Source of the DNA: Brumimicrobium mesophilum
GTDB taxonomy: Bacteria; Bacteroidota; Bacteroidia; Flavobacteriales_D; Crocinitomicaceae
Direction: 5' to 3'
DNA: 64,000 nt
Assembly (NCBI RefSeq): GCF_003025005.1
Contig: NZ_PVSS01000003.1
Span: 62,001-126,000 of the forward strand
Position numbers and translations under genes: made by a program. The notes beneath the pieces are model-generated. The model saw only the letters and a list, made by a program, of their open reading frames with translations. It made no database searches and was not told the origin of the DNA. This document shows, in pieces, positions 8,427 through 18,271 of the stretch; position 1 is the stretch's first letter; every line of letters starts with the position of its first letter.

Positions 8427-9236
8427 TTACTCCGGATCTTTACCTAATTCCACAGCACGATCAAAAGCTGCGTAGGCTGCTTCTTTAATAAGTTCTTTTA
8501 CGTTGTTGTCTTCCATAGAGTCTAATGCTGCTTGAGTTGTACCTCCTTTCGAAGCCACTCTATCCATCCATTTTTGTGGAGAAATATCACCTTCGTTGAA
8601 TAAGGTTACTGCACCTTCAAAAGTTGAACTAACCAAAACACGAGAATCATTTTCTGAGAACCCCATTTTTCTAGCAGCTTCCAACATAGAATTCATAAAG
8701 TAAAATACATAGGCTGGACCACTTCCAGAAATTCCTGTTGATTTATCAATGAATTTTTCCGTTTCTACATGTATTGATGCTCCTGTAGTGTCTAATAAAT
8801 TACGCACCATAAGTAGTTCTACTCTCGAAACGTCATGTGATTCTGTGAATGATGTCACTCCTTTTCCAACTTTTGCTGGTAAATTGGGCATGGTTCTTAC
8901 TACTTTCGAAACACCCAAATGTTCTTTTATGAAATCTATAGTAACTCCCGCCATTAATGATACAAAAACTTGTTGATCATTCACCATGTCTTTCATTTTG
9001 TCAAATAAATCAACACAATGGTATGGCTTTACTGCAATAAATACGATATCCGCTTGTGGCAAGCAATCGTCTAAATTGTTATAAACTTCAAAGTCAGGGT
9101 TTTCTCTTAAACGAGAAAGAGTATCCTCGCTTAAATCCTGAATCATTAACTTTCTCTTGTTTAATAATGGTGAAGTAGACATTCCTTCAGAATAGGTTAA
9201 GCCCATATTTCCACCTCCGATTACTAATAATTTCAT
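8427..9236 (-). CDS. proC: Pyrroline-5-carboxylate reductase
   Basis: Reduces pyrroline-5-carboxylate to L-proline with NAD(P)H. 269 residues, normal for ProC. Seen: Rossmann glycine motif VIGGGNMGL at the N-terminus, FIAVKPYH, VVRTMPNLPAKVGKG, and the signature GISGSGPAYVFYFM followed by SKGGTTQAAL near the C-terminus. First gene of the proline set, 58 bp upstream of proB, so the three enzymes are probably co-transcribed. Confidence 0.95.
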   Translation of the reverse strand: MKLLVIGGGNMGLTYSEGMSTSPLLNKRKLMIQDLSEDTLSRLRENPDFEVYNNLDDCLPQADIVFIAVKPYHCVDLFDKMKDMVNDQQVFVSLMAGVTIDFIKEHLGVSKVVRTMPNLPAKVGKGVTSFTESHDVSRVELLMVRNLLDTTGASIHVETEKFIDKSTGISGSGPAYVFYFMNSMLEAARKMGFSENDSRVLVSSTFEGAVTLFNEGDISPQKWMDRVASKGGTTQAALDSMEDNNVKELIKEAAYAAFDRAVELGKDPE

Positions 9237-9613
9237 GTATTCTTTTATTATTTATTTATATTTCTATCTTTTGTGTGCAACAATTGTTCTAATCTCTGAA
9301 TTAAAAGCAAAATGCAAATAATACATGTAATAGTTCATTTTTTAAATTCTTTATCCTTTTGGTAGTTAAGGGTTTGCCTTAATCTGTCAATGTATCATGA
9401 TAATCTGTCATGATATAGTTATTAGCATATATTCCCTTAAGATAGAATTATTTTCGAGTTCATCATAGTGTTATGACTACTATTATCACAAGAAAACTTA
9501 AACTTTAAAATAACTTTAATCCTTCTTAAGGAATCAATGTGCACAATAATTCTAAACAGAGTTTTTCATTCTTAATTCGTAATTGAACATCGATAATTCC
9601 TTATATTTGAAAC
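9237..9613. other. Divergent intergenic region with small repeats
   Basis: Between leftward proC and the rightward glycosyltransferase. Around 9379-9416 the word TAATCTGTCA occurs twice 21 bp apart, interleaved with ATCATGAT-type dyads. This may be an operator, but no regulator is suggested. No ORF or RNA gene seen. Confidence 0.4.
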
Positions 9614-10591
9614 GTGCAAAATTTTTTAATAATACAAACGGCTTTTCTAGGCGATGTGATATTGGCTACTCCAATTATATCTGAGTTAAATAGAATATAT
9701 CCTGAAGCTAAAATTGATGTTGTTGTCCGAAAGGGAAATGAATCTTTATTGGCTAATAATCCTAAAATAAACCATGTTTATGTATGGAATAAGAAGGACG
9801 GGAAATATAAAAGTCTTTTAAAAGTAATTAAATCGATTCGAACTCGAAAATACGATGAAGTTATTACTTTACAGCGATATGCTAATGCTGGTTTAATGAC
9901 CAAAATGGCCAAAACAAAAGCTAGAATTGGATTTGATAAAAATTCATTTGCTAAGATGTATGATAAAACTGTACCTCATTCCTTGGAAGAAGGAACTCAT
10001 GAAGTTGAAAGAAATTTAAGAACTATAGCTCACCACGGAGCAAAATCTTTAGTGAGACCAGAATTATATCCTTCAAATATGGATAGAGAAGTAGCAGGGG
10101 AGTTCATTAAAAAGAAATATTATTGTTTAGCACCAGCCTCTGTTTGGGAAACCAAAAAGTTGCCTACTTCAAAATGGTCGGAATTAATAGAATTATTGAT
10201 TGAAGATGGAGAGGTGAAATTAATTGGAGGTCCTACGGATGTTGATTTATGCGCCAACCTTCAAAAAGAATTTCCTCATCACGTACATAATTTAGCTGGA
10301 AAATTGACGCTTTTACAAAGTGCTGCATTAATGGAAGGCGCAGAAATGAATTATGTTAATGATTCAGGGCCTTTACACATAGCATCGGCTATGAACGCAC
10401 CCACGCGTGCTTTTTTCTGTTCAACTATTCCAAAATTTGGGTTTGGTCCATTATCAGAAGATAGCAAAATCATTGAAACCAAAATAGATTTGGATTGTCG
10501 TCCTTGTGGTTTTCATGGTCATAAATCTTGTCCCTTAGGTCATTTTGATTGTGGTCACTCTATTGAAATAACAAATAAAAGCATCATTTAA
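9614..10591 (+). CDS. Glycosyltransferase family 9 (heptosyltransferase-like)
   Basis: A GT-B transferase of the ADP-heptose:LPS heptosyltransferase family, acting at the cytoplasmic face of the inner membrane in LPS core or related surface glycan assembly. 325 residues from a GTG start (MQNFLIIQTAFLGDVILATP). Seen: N-terminal GDVILATPII, donor-side LAPASVWETKKLP mid-protein, and the family motif NDSGPLHIASAM near residue 250. The C-terminal region is unusually Cys-rich (CRPCGFHGHKSCPLGHFDC), seen in some GT9 members. The exact sugar is unknown. Confidence 0.88.
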   Translation: MQNFLIIQTAFLGDVILATPIISELNRIYPEAKIDVVVRKGNESLLANNPKINHVYVWNKKDGKYKSLLKVIKSIRTRKYDEVITLQRYANAGLMTKMAKTKARIGFDKNSFAKMYDKTVPHSLEEGTHEVERNLRTIAHHGAKSLVRPELYPSNMDREVAGEFIKKKYYCLAPASVWETKKLPTSKWSELIELLIEDGEVKLIGGPTDVDLCANLQKEFPHHVHNLAGKLTLLQSAALMEGAEMNYVNDSGPLHIASAMNAPTRAFFCSTIPKFGFGPLSEDSKIIETKIDLDCRPCGFHGHKSCPLGHFDCGHSIEITNKSII

Positions 10592-10992
10592 AATAGGGTA
10601 AAAGGTTTTAAAACAATTTTTCTGATTTTTTTGACTCTAGCTTCTTTTCTAATTCAGTTGTTTATTGTTTTTACTTTCTCGGAATAGAGGGAAGAATACA
10701 CATTGAATATTTTTTTAAGTTTCTTTGTTCAATCTGATGGTAAAACTTAAATCACTGGACACAAAATTCTCGAGACCTTTCTTTTCCTTGTTGAATTATT
10801 AGCGGAATTTGCTAAGCACTTAGCTATGTGATTGAATTGTTTTCCAATTAATGAAGCTTTGTAGAAGTCAACTTTAATAGTTTTGAATAGCTTTGGTCCG
10901 TTCTTATTAAATTTCACTGTTTTACTAAACAATTCTAAAACAAAAAAGGGACATCCATTACAGATATCCCTTTGCTTTATTTTTGGTGGCTC
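10592..10992. other. Intergenic between glycosyltransferase and secreted PKD protein
   Basis: Both neighbours end here. A terminator for the leftward gene is present at 10945-10973. A 61-codon minus-strand ORF at 10747-10932 is Lys/Asn-rich with no recognisable family; I do not count it as a gene. Confidence 0.5.
10945..10973 (-). terminator. Terminator after the secreted PKD protein gene
   Basis: Stem AAAGGGA/TCCCTTT with an inner ATc/gAT pairing and a run that becomes T6 on the minus strand. It lies 20 bp beyond the stop of the 685-residue protein gene. Confidence 0.7.
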
Positions 10993-13050
10993 TTAATTAT
11001 TTACCACTTGAACAAATCCATGTTCAACATATTCTGTGTCTTTTTTATCTTTAAATTGAACTTTGTAGAAGTAAGTTCCATCTGATAATGGTTCTCCAGA
11101 CTCTTTTTTACCGTTCCAAACAAAATTTGGTTCGTTGAAAGTTTGAATAACAGTACCCCATCTATTTAAGAACACGATTTCGAAATCAACAACTGAAGAA
11201 ATGTCTTGTGAATACTTGATAAAGAATCCATCATTCATTCCATCTCCATTTGGTGTTACGATATTAGGAATAGTAACTTCTATATCTGGATAAGTCACGG
11301 TAACAGTTACACTGAATGTATTTGTACAACCAACTGCGTCTGTTCCAGTATGTGTTACAGTATAAACTCCAGGCTCAGTGAATGCGTTGAAAATTGTATC
11401 ATTCATTGCACTAGTGTTGTTACCATCTCCAAAATCCCAATAGTTACTCGTTAAGTTTGAAGGGTCATTTAAGAAGTTTACATTAAGTACAGGAACTCCT
11501 GCAGGAGGGTTAGCTGTAAAAGAAACATCCGGTGCCGGGTTAATATTGATGGTTTGAGTAATAGAGTTTGTACATTCTCCACTCGCATCTTCAATAATTA
11601 AAGTTACATCAAATGAACCTCCTTCAGGGAATATAAAAGTGGCATCAGTTGAGAAAATTGTATCTGAACCAATTGTTCCGTTCGTGAAGTACCAAGTTGA
11701 ATTAGAGAAGTTACCTAAAGAAGTATTTGTAAATACGACTTCTTCACCTGCACATCCATCAGTAAAAGTAAAGTCTGCGTATGGTGCTGGTTCGATATAA
11801 ATTGTAATGGTTGTATCACCAACACATCCTCCATCAGAAACAACATTTAATTTAACATCGTATGTTCCAACTCCAGAGAATTGGTGACTTGGATTTTCAT
11901 CAGTTGAAGTCGCTCCGTTGTTATCAAAGTTCCATTGCCATTGATTAACATTATAACCCGCTGGTAGATTAGTTAAATCTGTAAAGTTGGTTAAAGATCC
12001 TTGACAGAGAGGAGATGCAGAGAAGTCAACTTCAGGATTAGGATACATTTCGAAATTAATAGTATCTGTAACTGTACAACTTGGATATGTTTGATCTTGT
12101 ATGAATACTGTATACAGATTCGTTGTTGCATTAGTTATTGTATTACTTGTTTCCCCTGTATTCCATAAGTAAGAATAGTTACCAGATCCCCCCGTTGGAG
12201 TTGATACTAAATCAATATTAACAAATCCACAGATAGAAGTATCTTGAGGAATGTTGGAAAGAATAACACCATACATGTCTATTGATGCAGTACAGGTATC
12301 TGTCAATCCATCAGTAAATATTACATTATAAGTTTCCATATTGCTTTCGATACATAAATTTGTATCTGCTAAATCTGTAGTTCCATCAGCAAACCAGTCA
12401 TAGTAATACGTATTACATAAATTACCTTTTACTGCAACATCATCAATTCCCCAGTGGTCGTTTCCTGCTCCACTTGTCGCAAGTTGAATCCATCTAAATC
12501 TTGTAGAAGTAGTTTGTGCGGCAACTGGAATAGTATGGCAGTACTCATTCCAAGAAGTTTGATATGGATCTGTTCCATTATTCTGAACAGTATGTTCGAA
12601 AATTGTAACCCAAGTTACACCAGCATTGATAGAGTATTGCAAAGAAACACCTTCACCTACTAAATCTGGTCCTTCACAACTACCACTACCACCTTGAGTA
12701 GCATATTTCATCATAAAACAGATATCTCCTCCACAAGTCATATCATAATCAACCGTGGTAAGATCTCTAGGGTGAGGCTGTTGATTTCCAAACCAAGCAG
12801 AAGGAGAACCATCTGGTGGAGCACCACAGGGATTAGTATACATCATTGTTTGAGATGATGTCCATCCAGGTCCTAATGCACTATTGTTAAAATCTTCAAA
12901 TAATAAAGTATCTTGTGCTATTCCAACAGCGGTTAAGTCAAAACAACCTCCACAATCTACTGTATCAGACTGGGTTGTTATTGATACTGAACACTGCGAA
13001 TAAGTCCAAAAGGAAAAAGACACAAGTACAATTGTAAATAATAATTTCAT
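10993..13050 (-). CDS. Large secreted PKD/reelin-like protein with T9SS type B sorting domain
   Basis: 685 residues, exported by Sec (signal peptide 1-18, cut after TYS) and then probably by the type IX secretion system. Seen: a reelin-like or jelly-roll segment (about 45-215) with GNDHWGIDDVAV; several PKD-like repeats (about 340-590), for instance YWDFGDGNN and HTGTDAVGCTN; and a C-terminal CHU_C/type B sorting domain starting near PNIVTPNGDGMNDGF with FLNRWGTVIQ and DGTYFYKVQF. Such proteins are cell-surface adhesins or gliding-related proteins in Bacteroidota; the ligand is unknown. It lies 23 bp downstream of a smaller exported protein gene. Confidence 0.9.
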   Translation of the reverse strand: MKLLFTIVLVSFSFWTYSQCSVSITTQSDTVDCGGCFDLTAVGIAQDTLLFEDFNNSALGPGWTSSQTMMYTNPCGAPPDGSPSAWFGNQQPHPRDLTTVDYDMTCGGDICFMMKYATQGGSGSCEGPDLVGEGVSLQYSINAGVTWVTIFEHTVQNNGTDPYQTSWNEYCHTIPVAAQTTSTRFRWIQLATSGAGNDHWGIDDVAVKGNLCNTYYYDWFADGTTDLADTNLCIESNMETYNVIFTDGLTDTCTASIDMYGVILSNIPQDTSICGFVNIDLVSTPTGGSGNYSYLWNTGETSNTITNATTNLYTVFIQDQTYPSCTVTDTINFEMYPNPEVDFSASPLCQGSLTNFTDLTNLPAGYNVNQWQWNFDNNGATSTDENPSHQFSGVGTYDVKLNVVSDGGCVGDTTITIYIEPAPYADFTFTDGCAGEEVVFTNTSLGNFSNSTWYFTNGTIGSDTIFSTDATFIFPEGGSFDVTLIIEDASGECTNSITQTININPAPDVSFTANPPAGVPVLNVNFLNDPSNLTSNYWDFGDGNNTSAMNDTIFNAFTEPGVYTVTHTGTDAVGCTNTFSVTVTVTYPDIEVTIPNIVTPNGDGMNDGFFIKYSQDISSVVDFEIVFLNRWGTVIQTFNEPNFVWNGKKESGEPLSDGTYFYKVQFKDKKDTEYVEHGFVQVVNN

Positions 13051-13073
13051 AATTTTTGGTTTTTTAGTAAGTA

Positions 13074-13490
13074 TTAATAATTAATAGATACTGATTTTAG
13101 AGTATATACTTCATTTCCAGATTTCTTTCCACTATTTCCAACTTGGAACTCTTTGAAAAGTGTTAAATGATAGTGATCGGAAATATCTCCTTTAACAGTT
13201 TCACCAGGTGCTAATGTTACCGAAGATGCATCATTGTCAATTGAAGATTTTTTTTCTTCACCATTTGCAGTTGTATAAAGAAATGAAGGAGTAAACGTAA
13301 CACTTGTATTAGAAGTGTTCTTAATTTCTATTGAATAATAATCGTAAAATTGATCGTTTACTTCGTCTGTTATTTTTTCAACAGTTACGTTATATTCAAG
13401 ATTGGCGTCCGAACCTGAATAAACATTTTGTTGTGCATACAATCCGATTGAGAAAAGGATTGATATTGAAATAGTTAGAAGTTTTTGCAT
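13074..13490 (-). CDS. Exported hypothetical protein (138 aa)
   Basis: Signal peptide at residues 1-20 (cut around LYAQQ). The rest is beta-rich with NTSNTSVTFTPSFLY and LAPGETVKGDIS, wording typical of a small immunoglobulin-like periplasmic or surface domain. It precedes the large T9SS substrate by 23 bp on the same strand and is probably co-transcribed. I recognise no named family. Confidence 0.75.
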   Translation of the reverse strand: MQKLLTISISILFSIGLYAQQNVYSGSDANLEYNVTVEKITDEVNDQFYDYYSIEIKNTSNTSVTFTPSFLYTTANGEEKKSSIDNDASSVTLAPGETVKGDISDHYHLTLFKEFQVGNSGKKSGNEVYTLKSVSINY

Positions 13491-13819
13491 GAGATTTTTT
13501 TTTGAATGAATAATTTAAAGTAAAAATAATTAAAAAAAATTTAAGAAGAATTAAATATCAAGTTCTTTTTAACACATAAATCCTCTATTTTAAAGACTTC
13601 TATTCATTCTAAAAGGTTGCATTGAAGGTGTTTTTTTTAGTTTGCTCTAAATTGTGCGGTGAACTATCACAAAAACTCTCTCTAATTTTTATTAAAAGTA
13701 TTATTTGAAAGCTACATAAGAAGATTCAAAATTTTCATGAGCTATTTGTTAAATTAAAGAATGCCCCAATAAAATTATTTGAGGCATTCTTATGGGAATG
13801 TTTCAAGGTTAATTTGTAT
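13491..13819. other. Intergenic with terminator
   Basis: The gap lies between the start of the exported protein gene and the end of the DUF3820 gene. It holds a terminator at 13757-13791; the rest is A+T-rich with no gene seen. Confidence 0.5.
13757..13791 (-). terminator. Terminator after pepD-DUF3820
   Basis: Stem AAGAATGCC/GGCATTCTT extended by CAATAA/TTATTTG pairing across a short loop. It lies 29 bp past the DUF3820 stop. Confidence 0.65.
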
Positions 13820-14035
13820 TTACTTTTTCACCAATGGACGAATTAAATCTTCTAAACCATTGACCTTAATTTCATACATCAACTGCATTTGATTCCCTAG
13901 TTTTCCCTTTGGAAATCCTTTGGATCTATACCAAACGTAATAAGGCTCTGGCACTTCAACAAGGAGAAGCCCTTTGAATTTTCCAAAGGGCATTCTCATA
14001 TTTGCTAATTCTATTAACTCTTGTTGGTTGTTCAT
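13820..14035 (-). CDS. DUF3820 family protein
   Basis: 71 residues with the family core MPFGKFKG near residue 15, then VPEPYYVWYRSKGFPKGKLG and a C-terminal LEDLIRPLVKK. DUF3820 proteins are small and cytosolic and have been labelled putative quorum-sensing-linked factors; no activity is proven. The start codon directly abuts the stop codon of pepD, so the two are translationally linked. Confidence 0.85.
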   Translation of the reverse strand: MNNQQELIELANMRMPFGKFKGLLLVEVPEPYYVWYRSKGFPKGKLGNQMQLMYEIKVNGLEDLIRPLVKK

Positions 14036-15499
14036 TTATTGTTCAACCTTTTTCGGTGTTTCTTTTAGAATTTCCAATAAGAATCCCCAAAATTTTTGAA
14101 CTGAACTTATTTGACAGCGCTCATCTGGTGAGTGGGGCTGACGAATGTTTGGACCAAATGAAATCATGTCTACATTTGGAAGGTGGGTTCCTAAAATTCC
14201 GCATTCTAATCCTGCGTGACAAGCCATAACTTTTGGTTTTTCATTGAAACGTTTTTCATACATTTCACGCATTGTTTTTAAAATCGAAGAATCTGGATTT
14301 GGTTCCCATCCTGGATAGTCACCCGATTGTTCAACATCGGCTCCTAATAAATCAAATACACTTCGAATAGTTCTTGCAACATCAACTTTAGTGGTCTCAA
14401 CACTACTTCTTTGCAATGATTTTGTCTCGAATTTCCCGTCCTTAATAACTACTTGCGCCAAAGAACTTGATGTCTCAACCAAGTTTTCAAAATTTAAACT
14501 CATTTTAAACACACCATTAAAAACAGCATTTAAAGCAGCTAACATCGCATTTTTATCATGATTGGCTACCATTTTTTCTGGTGTCTCCGTTTTGGAAACG
14601 CTCAAATCAATATTGTTTTCTACAGGAGAATATTCAGTTTTGAATGTTGCAGCCATTGAAGAAACATAGTCTTCAAATTTTGATGTTTCGTTATTTCCTA
14701 CAGAAACGGTTGCTACCGCTTCACGTGGAATTGCATTACGTAAACCACCACCATTCATTGTATGTAATGAGATTTCAACTGGTGATTCTATTAGAAGTCT
14801 CGCCATCATTTTGTTGGCATTTCCTCTTCCTGCATCGATATCCATTCCTGAATGACCACCCATTAATCCTTTCAAGTCTATGACGTAAGATGTAACATCT
14901 GATTTCGTATCAACTTGGTCGTATTCATAAGTTGTATTGGTGTCAATTCCACCAGCACATCCAATACTGATTTCATCGTCGTCCTCAGTATCTAAATTCA
15001 ATAAGATTGTTCCTTCATAAAAAGAAGGGTCTAATTGTTTGGCACCGGTCATTCCTGTTTCTTCATCAACCGTGAACATTGCTTCTAATGCTGGATGAGG
15101 AATGTCAGAACTTACTAAAAGTCCCATTATTGATGCAACTCCAATACCATTATCTGCTCCTAAAGTTGTTCCTTCAGCTTTTACCCAGTCACCATCAACA
15201 TACATTTTGATTCCTTCTTTGTCGAAATCAAAATCTGTTGCGTTGTTTTTTTGATGAACCATATCTACATGCGATTGAAGAATTACCGTTTGACGGTCTT
15301 CCATTCCTTCTGTAGCATCTTTTTTGATGATGATGTTTCCGATTTTGTCAGTTTCAGTTTTTAAACCTAATTTTTTTCCAAAATCAACCATAAATTGAAT
15401 TACACGTTCTTCCTTTTTACTTGGACGTGGAACTTCATTTAAATCTGCAAAGTTTTCCCAAATTTCTTTTGGCTCTAATGCTCTTACTTCTTTTGACAT
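14036..15499 (-). CDS. pepD: Aminoacyl-histidine dipeptidase (peptidase D, M20 family)
   Basis: Cytosolic zinc peptidase that hydrolyses Xaa-His dipeptides. 487 residues, the family length. Seen: LQSHVDMVHQKN with the first metal His and Asp, LGADNGIGVA with the bridging Asp, TVDEETGMTGA with the catalytic Glu pair, NLDTEDDDE, and the late HAGLECGIL. The dimerisation domain lies between about residues 190 and 390. Upstream DNA is a long AAGTTATC-rich repeat tract rather than a usual promoter region. Confidence 0.93.
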   Translation of the reverse strand: MSKEVRALEPKEIWENFADLNEVPRPSKKEERVIQFMVDFGKKLGLKTETDKIGNIIIKKDATEGMEDRQTVILQSHVDMVHQKNNATDFDFDKEGIKMYVDGDWVKAEGTTLGADNGIGVASIMGLLVSSDIPHPALEAMFTVDEETGMTGAKQLDPSFYEGTILLNLDTEDDDEISIGCAGGIDTNTTYEYDQVDTKSDVTSYVIDLKGLMGGHSGMDIDAGRGNANKMMARLLIESPVEISLHTMNGGGLRNAIPREAVATVSVGNNETSKFEDYVSSMAATFKTEYSPVENNIDLSVSKTETPEKMVANHDKNAMLAALNAVFNGVFKMSLNFENLVETSSSLAQVVIKDGKFETKSLQRSSVETTKVDVARTIRSVFDLLGADVEQSGDYPGWEPNPDSSILKTMREMYEKRFNEKPKVMACHAGLECGILGTHLPNVDMISFGPNIRQPHSPDERCQISSVQKFWGFLLEILKETPKKVEQ

Positions 15500-15513
15500 A
15501 TATTTTTTTTATT

Positions 15514-15712
15514 AGTTATCAAGTTTGTTAGTTTTTAAGTTTGTTAGTTTTTAAGTTATCAAGTTATCAAGTTATCAAGTTATCAAGTTCTCGAGTTTGT
15601 TAGTTTTCGCTTTAGATAGTTATCAAGTGATAAAGTTTTCAAGTTTGTTAGTTACCAAGTTACCAAGTTACCAAGTTATCAAGTTCTCGTGTTTTCGAGT
15701 TTGTTAGTTTTT
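15514..15712. repeat. AAGTTATC repeat array, left of the S23 gene
   Basis: Tandem 8-bp units AAGTTATC (four perfect copies near 15550-15585) mixed with degenerate forms (AAGTTACC, AAGTTCTC, AAGTTTGTTAGTTTTT). All run in one orientation and fill the gap between pepD and the S23 gene. Confidence 0.85.
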
Positions 15713-15732
15713 ATGTTTGAAATTAAGAATTA

Positions 15733-16083
15733 CTATTCGTTTAACTTTTTGATGAAACCTGAAATAAGTCTTGTTGCATCTAAGCTTAAATTAGAAAGTT
15801 TTTCAAATTGTTCTACCGTGATGTAATTGAACTCTTTTGCTAAGTAGAGCATTGACCTTACTTCGCCACAAGAACCTTTCGCAATGTACAAGTAACGTAT
15901 AAACATCTTATTTGTCTGACTTTCGAATCCTTCCGCAATATTATTCATTACTGAAACTGATGCACGTTGGATTTGATCTTTAAAACCGTAATCTTTATTA
16001 TCTGAGAAATTCTTGTAGACTCCAACTGTTAGTTCTTTGGCTTTTTGCCAACTTTGGATTTCTTCAAATTTGTAAATTCTCAT
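15733..16083 (-). CDS. S23-type four-helix-bundle protein
   Basis: 116 residues, all alpha. It has the family markers IQSWQKAKELTVGVYK at the N-terminus, DQIQRASVSVMNNIAEGFE in the middle and RYLYIAKGSCGEVRSML. This family was first seen in intervening sequences of 23S rRNA genes and forms pentamers of four-helix bundles; its molecular role is unknown. Here it is free-standing and enclosed on both sides by AAGTTATC repeat arrays, which makes it look like a unit of a repeat-associated mobile sequence. Confidence 0.88.
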   Translation of the reverse strand: MRIYKFEEIQSWQKAKELTVGVYKNFSDNKDYGFKDQIQRASVSVMNNIAEGFESQTNKMFIRYLYIAKGSCGEVRSMLYLAKEFNYITVEQFEKLSNLSLDATRLISGFIKKLNE

Positions 16084-16086
16084 TTT

Positions 16087-16345
16087 TATTAATTTTCAAG
16101 TTATTTAGTGTTCAAGTTATCAAGTTATCAAGTTATCAAGTTTTCAAGTTCTCGAGTTTTAAAGTTCAAAGTTATCAAGTTCTTGATTTTTAAAGTTTTC
16201 AAGTTATGAAGTTTTAAAGTTGGACAATAGTAACAAAATAAATTATTGCCTGAACTTGAAAACTACTTTAAACTTTACCACTTGATAACTTTTGAACTTT
16301 CTAAACTTGAAAACTACCTTAATACCTTACCACTTGATAACTACC
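16087..16345. repeat. AAGTTATC repeat array, right of the S23 gene, with inverted half
   Basis: From 16095 to about 16225 the array reads AAGTTATC and variants in the same sense as the left array. From about 16250 to 16345 it reads the complement (ACTTGATAAC, AACTTGAAAACT), so the two halves could pair into a long imperfect hairpin. It ends directly at the ettA stop codon. Confidence 0.8.
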
Positions 16346-16350
16346 TTGAA

Positions 16351-18039
16351 CTAATCCACTGTTAATTTTCTGTACTTCAATCTTTTCGGTGTGTGGTCAC
16401 CTAATCGTTTTTTCTTGTTTTCTTCATATTCAGAGAAACTTCCTTCAAATGAATAGATTGTAGAATCTCCTTCGAATGCTAAGATGTGGGTACAAATTCT
16501 ATCCAAGAACCATCTGTCGTGAGAAATTACAACAACACATCCTGCAAAGTTCATGATTCCTTCTTCTAATGCGCGTAATGTATTGATATCAATATCATTT
16601 GTTGGCTCATCCAATAATAAAACGTTAGCTTCTGTTTTCAATGTCAATGCCAAGTGTAAACGATTTCGTTCACCCCCTGATAATACACCTACTTTCTTGT
16701 TTTGGTCTGAACCTGAAAATGCGAACTTGGAAATGTATGCTCTTGAATTGATTTTTTGATCTCCAATTTCCATTAAGTCTGTTCCTCCAGAAACTACATC
16801 ATAGATTGTTTTTTCTGGATCTAAATCATCATGAGCTTGATCTACATAACCTAGTTTAACTGTTTCACCAACTTTAAATTCTCCTTTGTCTGGTTGTAAT
16901 TCATCCATGATCATTTTGAAAATGGTAGTCTTACCAGCTCCATTAGGTCCAACAATTCCAACGATTCCATTTGGAGGAAGACTGAAATTTAAATCATCAT
17001 ATAATAATTTGTCTCCGAATGACTTTGCGACACCTACTGCATCAATTACATTACTTCCTAAACGAGGTCCGTTTGGAATTGGAATTTCTAAGTTAACTTC
17101 TTTAGCTTTTGAATCTTCCGACATTAATTTGTCGTAGTTACTCAAACGGGCTTTATTTTTCGCATGTCGGCCTTTTGGATTCATACGTACCCATTCCAAT
17201 TCGCTGTCTAACATTTTTTTACGTTTAGAAGCTTGTTTATCTTCTTGGGCTAAACGTTTAGATTTTTGTTCTAGCCATAAAGAGTAGTTTCCTTTCCAGG
17301 GAATTCCTTCTCCACGATCCAATTCAAGTATCCAACCTGCTACGTTATCTAAGAAGTAACGGTCGTGTGTTACAGCAATTACAGTTCCTTTGTATTGTTG
17401 TAGGTGCTGCTCCAACCAGTGAATAGATTCAGCATCCAAGTGATTAGTAGGCTCATCTAACAATAAAACATCTGGTTTTTGAAGCAATAATCTTGTTAAA
17501 GCAACACGACGGCGCTCACCACCGGATAAATGCTCAACTGACTGATCATTTGGAGGACATCTTAAGGCATCCATCGCTCTGTCTAGTTGAGTATCTAATT
17601 CCCAAGCGTCTACAGCATCTATTTGATCTTGAACTTTTCCTTGTCGGGCAATTAGCTTGTCCATTTTTTCAGGGTCATTTAAAACCGCTTCATCCATGAA
17701 AGAATTATTGATTTCTTCGTATTCTTTCAGAATATCAACAGTTTCTTGAACACCTTCCATCACGATTTCTTTTACCGTTTTTGTAGGGTCCAATTCTGGT
17801 TCTTGCGGTAAATAACCAACCGAATAACCGTCGAGTATCGTTAAATCACCAATAAATGACTTGTCTATTCCTGCAATGATTTTCATCACTGTAGATTTTC
17901 CTGAACCATTTAAACCGATGATTCCGATTTTCGCACCGTAATAAAATTGTAGCGAAATATCTTTTATAATTTGCTTTCCAGCAGGAGTGGATTTACTCAC
18001 ACCCATCATTGAAAAAATGATTTTTTTATCGTCTGACAT
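16351..18039 (-). CDS. ettA: Energy-dependent translational throttle protein EttA (ABC-F)
   Basis: Ribosome-associated ABC-F ATPase that binds the E site and gates the first peptide bond according to ATP/ADP ratio. 562 residues, very close to E. coli EttA (555). Seen: Walker A GLNGSGKST (near residue 43), signature LSGGERRRVAL, Walker B LLLDEPTNHLD, the inter-domain linker with basic residues about 245-315, second Walker A GPNGAGKTT, signature LSGGERNRLHL and Walker B LLLDEPTNDID. No membrane domain. Monocistronic; its stop is followed by the AAGTTATC array. Confidence 0.95.
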   Translation of the reverse strand: MSDDKKIIFSMMGVSKSTPAGKQIIKDISLQFYYGAKIGIIGLNGSGKSTVMKIIAGIDKSFIGDLTILDGYSVGYLPQEPELDPTKTVKEIVMEGVQETVDILKEYEEINNSFMDEAVLNDPEKMDKLIARQGKVQDQIDAVDAWELDTQLDRAMDALRCPPNDQSVEHLSGGERRRVALTRLLLQKPDVLLLDEPTNHLDAESIHWLEQHLQQYKGTVIAVTHDRYFLDNVAGWILELDRGEGIPWKGNYSLWLEQKSKRLAQEDKQASKRKKMLDSELEWVRMNPKGRHAKNKARLSNYDKLMSEDSKAKEVNLEIPIPNGPRLGSNVIDAVGVAKSFGDKLLYDDLNFSLPPNGIVGIVGPNGAGKTTIFKMIMDELQPDKGEFKVGETVKLGYVDQAHDDLDPEKTIYDVVSGGTDLMEIGDQKINSRAYISKFAFSGSDQNKKVGVLSGGERNRLHLALTLKTEANVLLLDEPTNDIDINTLRALEEGIMNFAGCVVVISHDRWFLDRICTHILAFEGDSTIYSFEGSFSEYEENKKKRLGDHTPKRLKYRKLTVD

Positions 18040-18271
18040 ATTGAAAAATTTTGAGATTCAAATGTAATGATTTCAATTGACATTAGACATGGGATTTCTG
18101 ATATTATAAACCCTCATAACCATACATGGATTTGCATTCGCTTTTAATTATCTATAACCATAAAAATCCAAATAGTTCTAAGCAGACGTTAATCTAGAAT
18201 CATCTACTTGAGTAAGCGCAAAACAATTCTTAAATACATGAGATATTCTTAATGTACGAAGCTAAAAAATC

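Noticed and set aside
10747-10932. 61-codon minus-strand ORF near the GT9 gene
   Set aside because: Lys/Asn-rich with no recognisable motif; equally explained by AT-rich chance.
15514-16345. CRISPR array around the S23 gene
   Set aside because: The tracts are 8-bp microsatellite units with no spacers of constant length.
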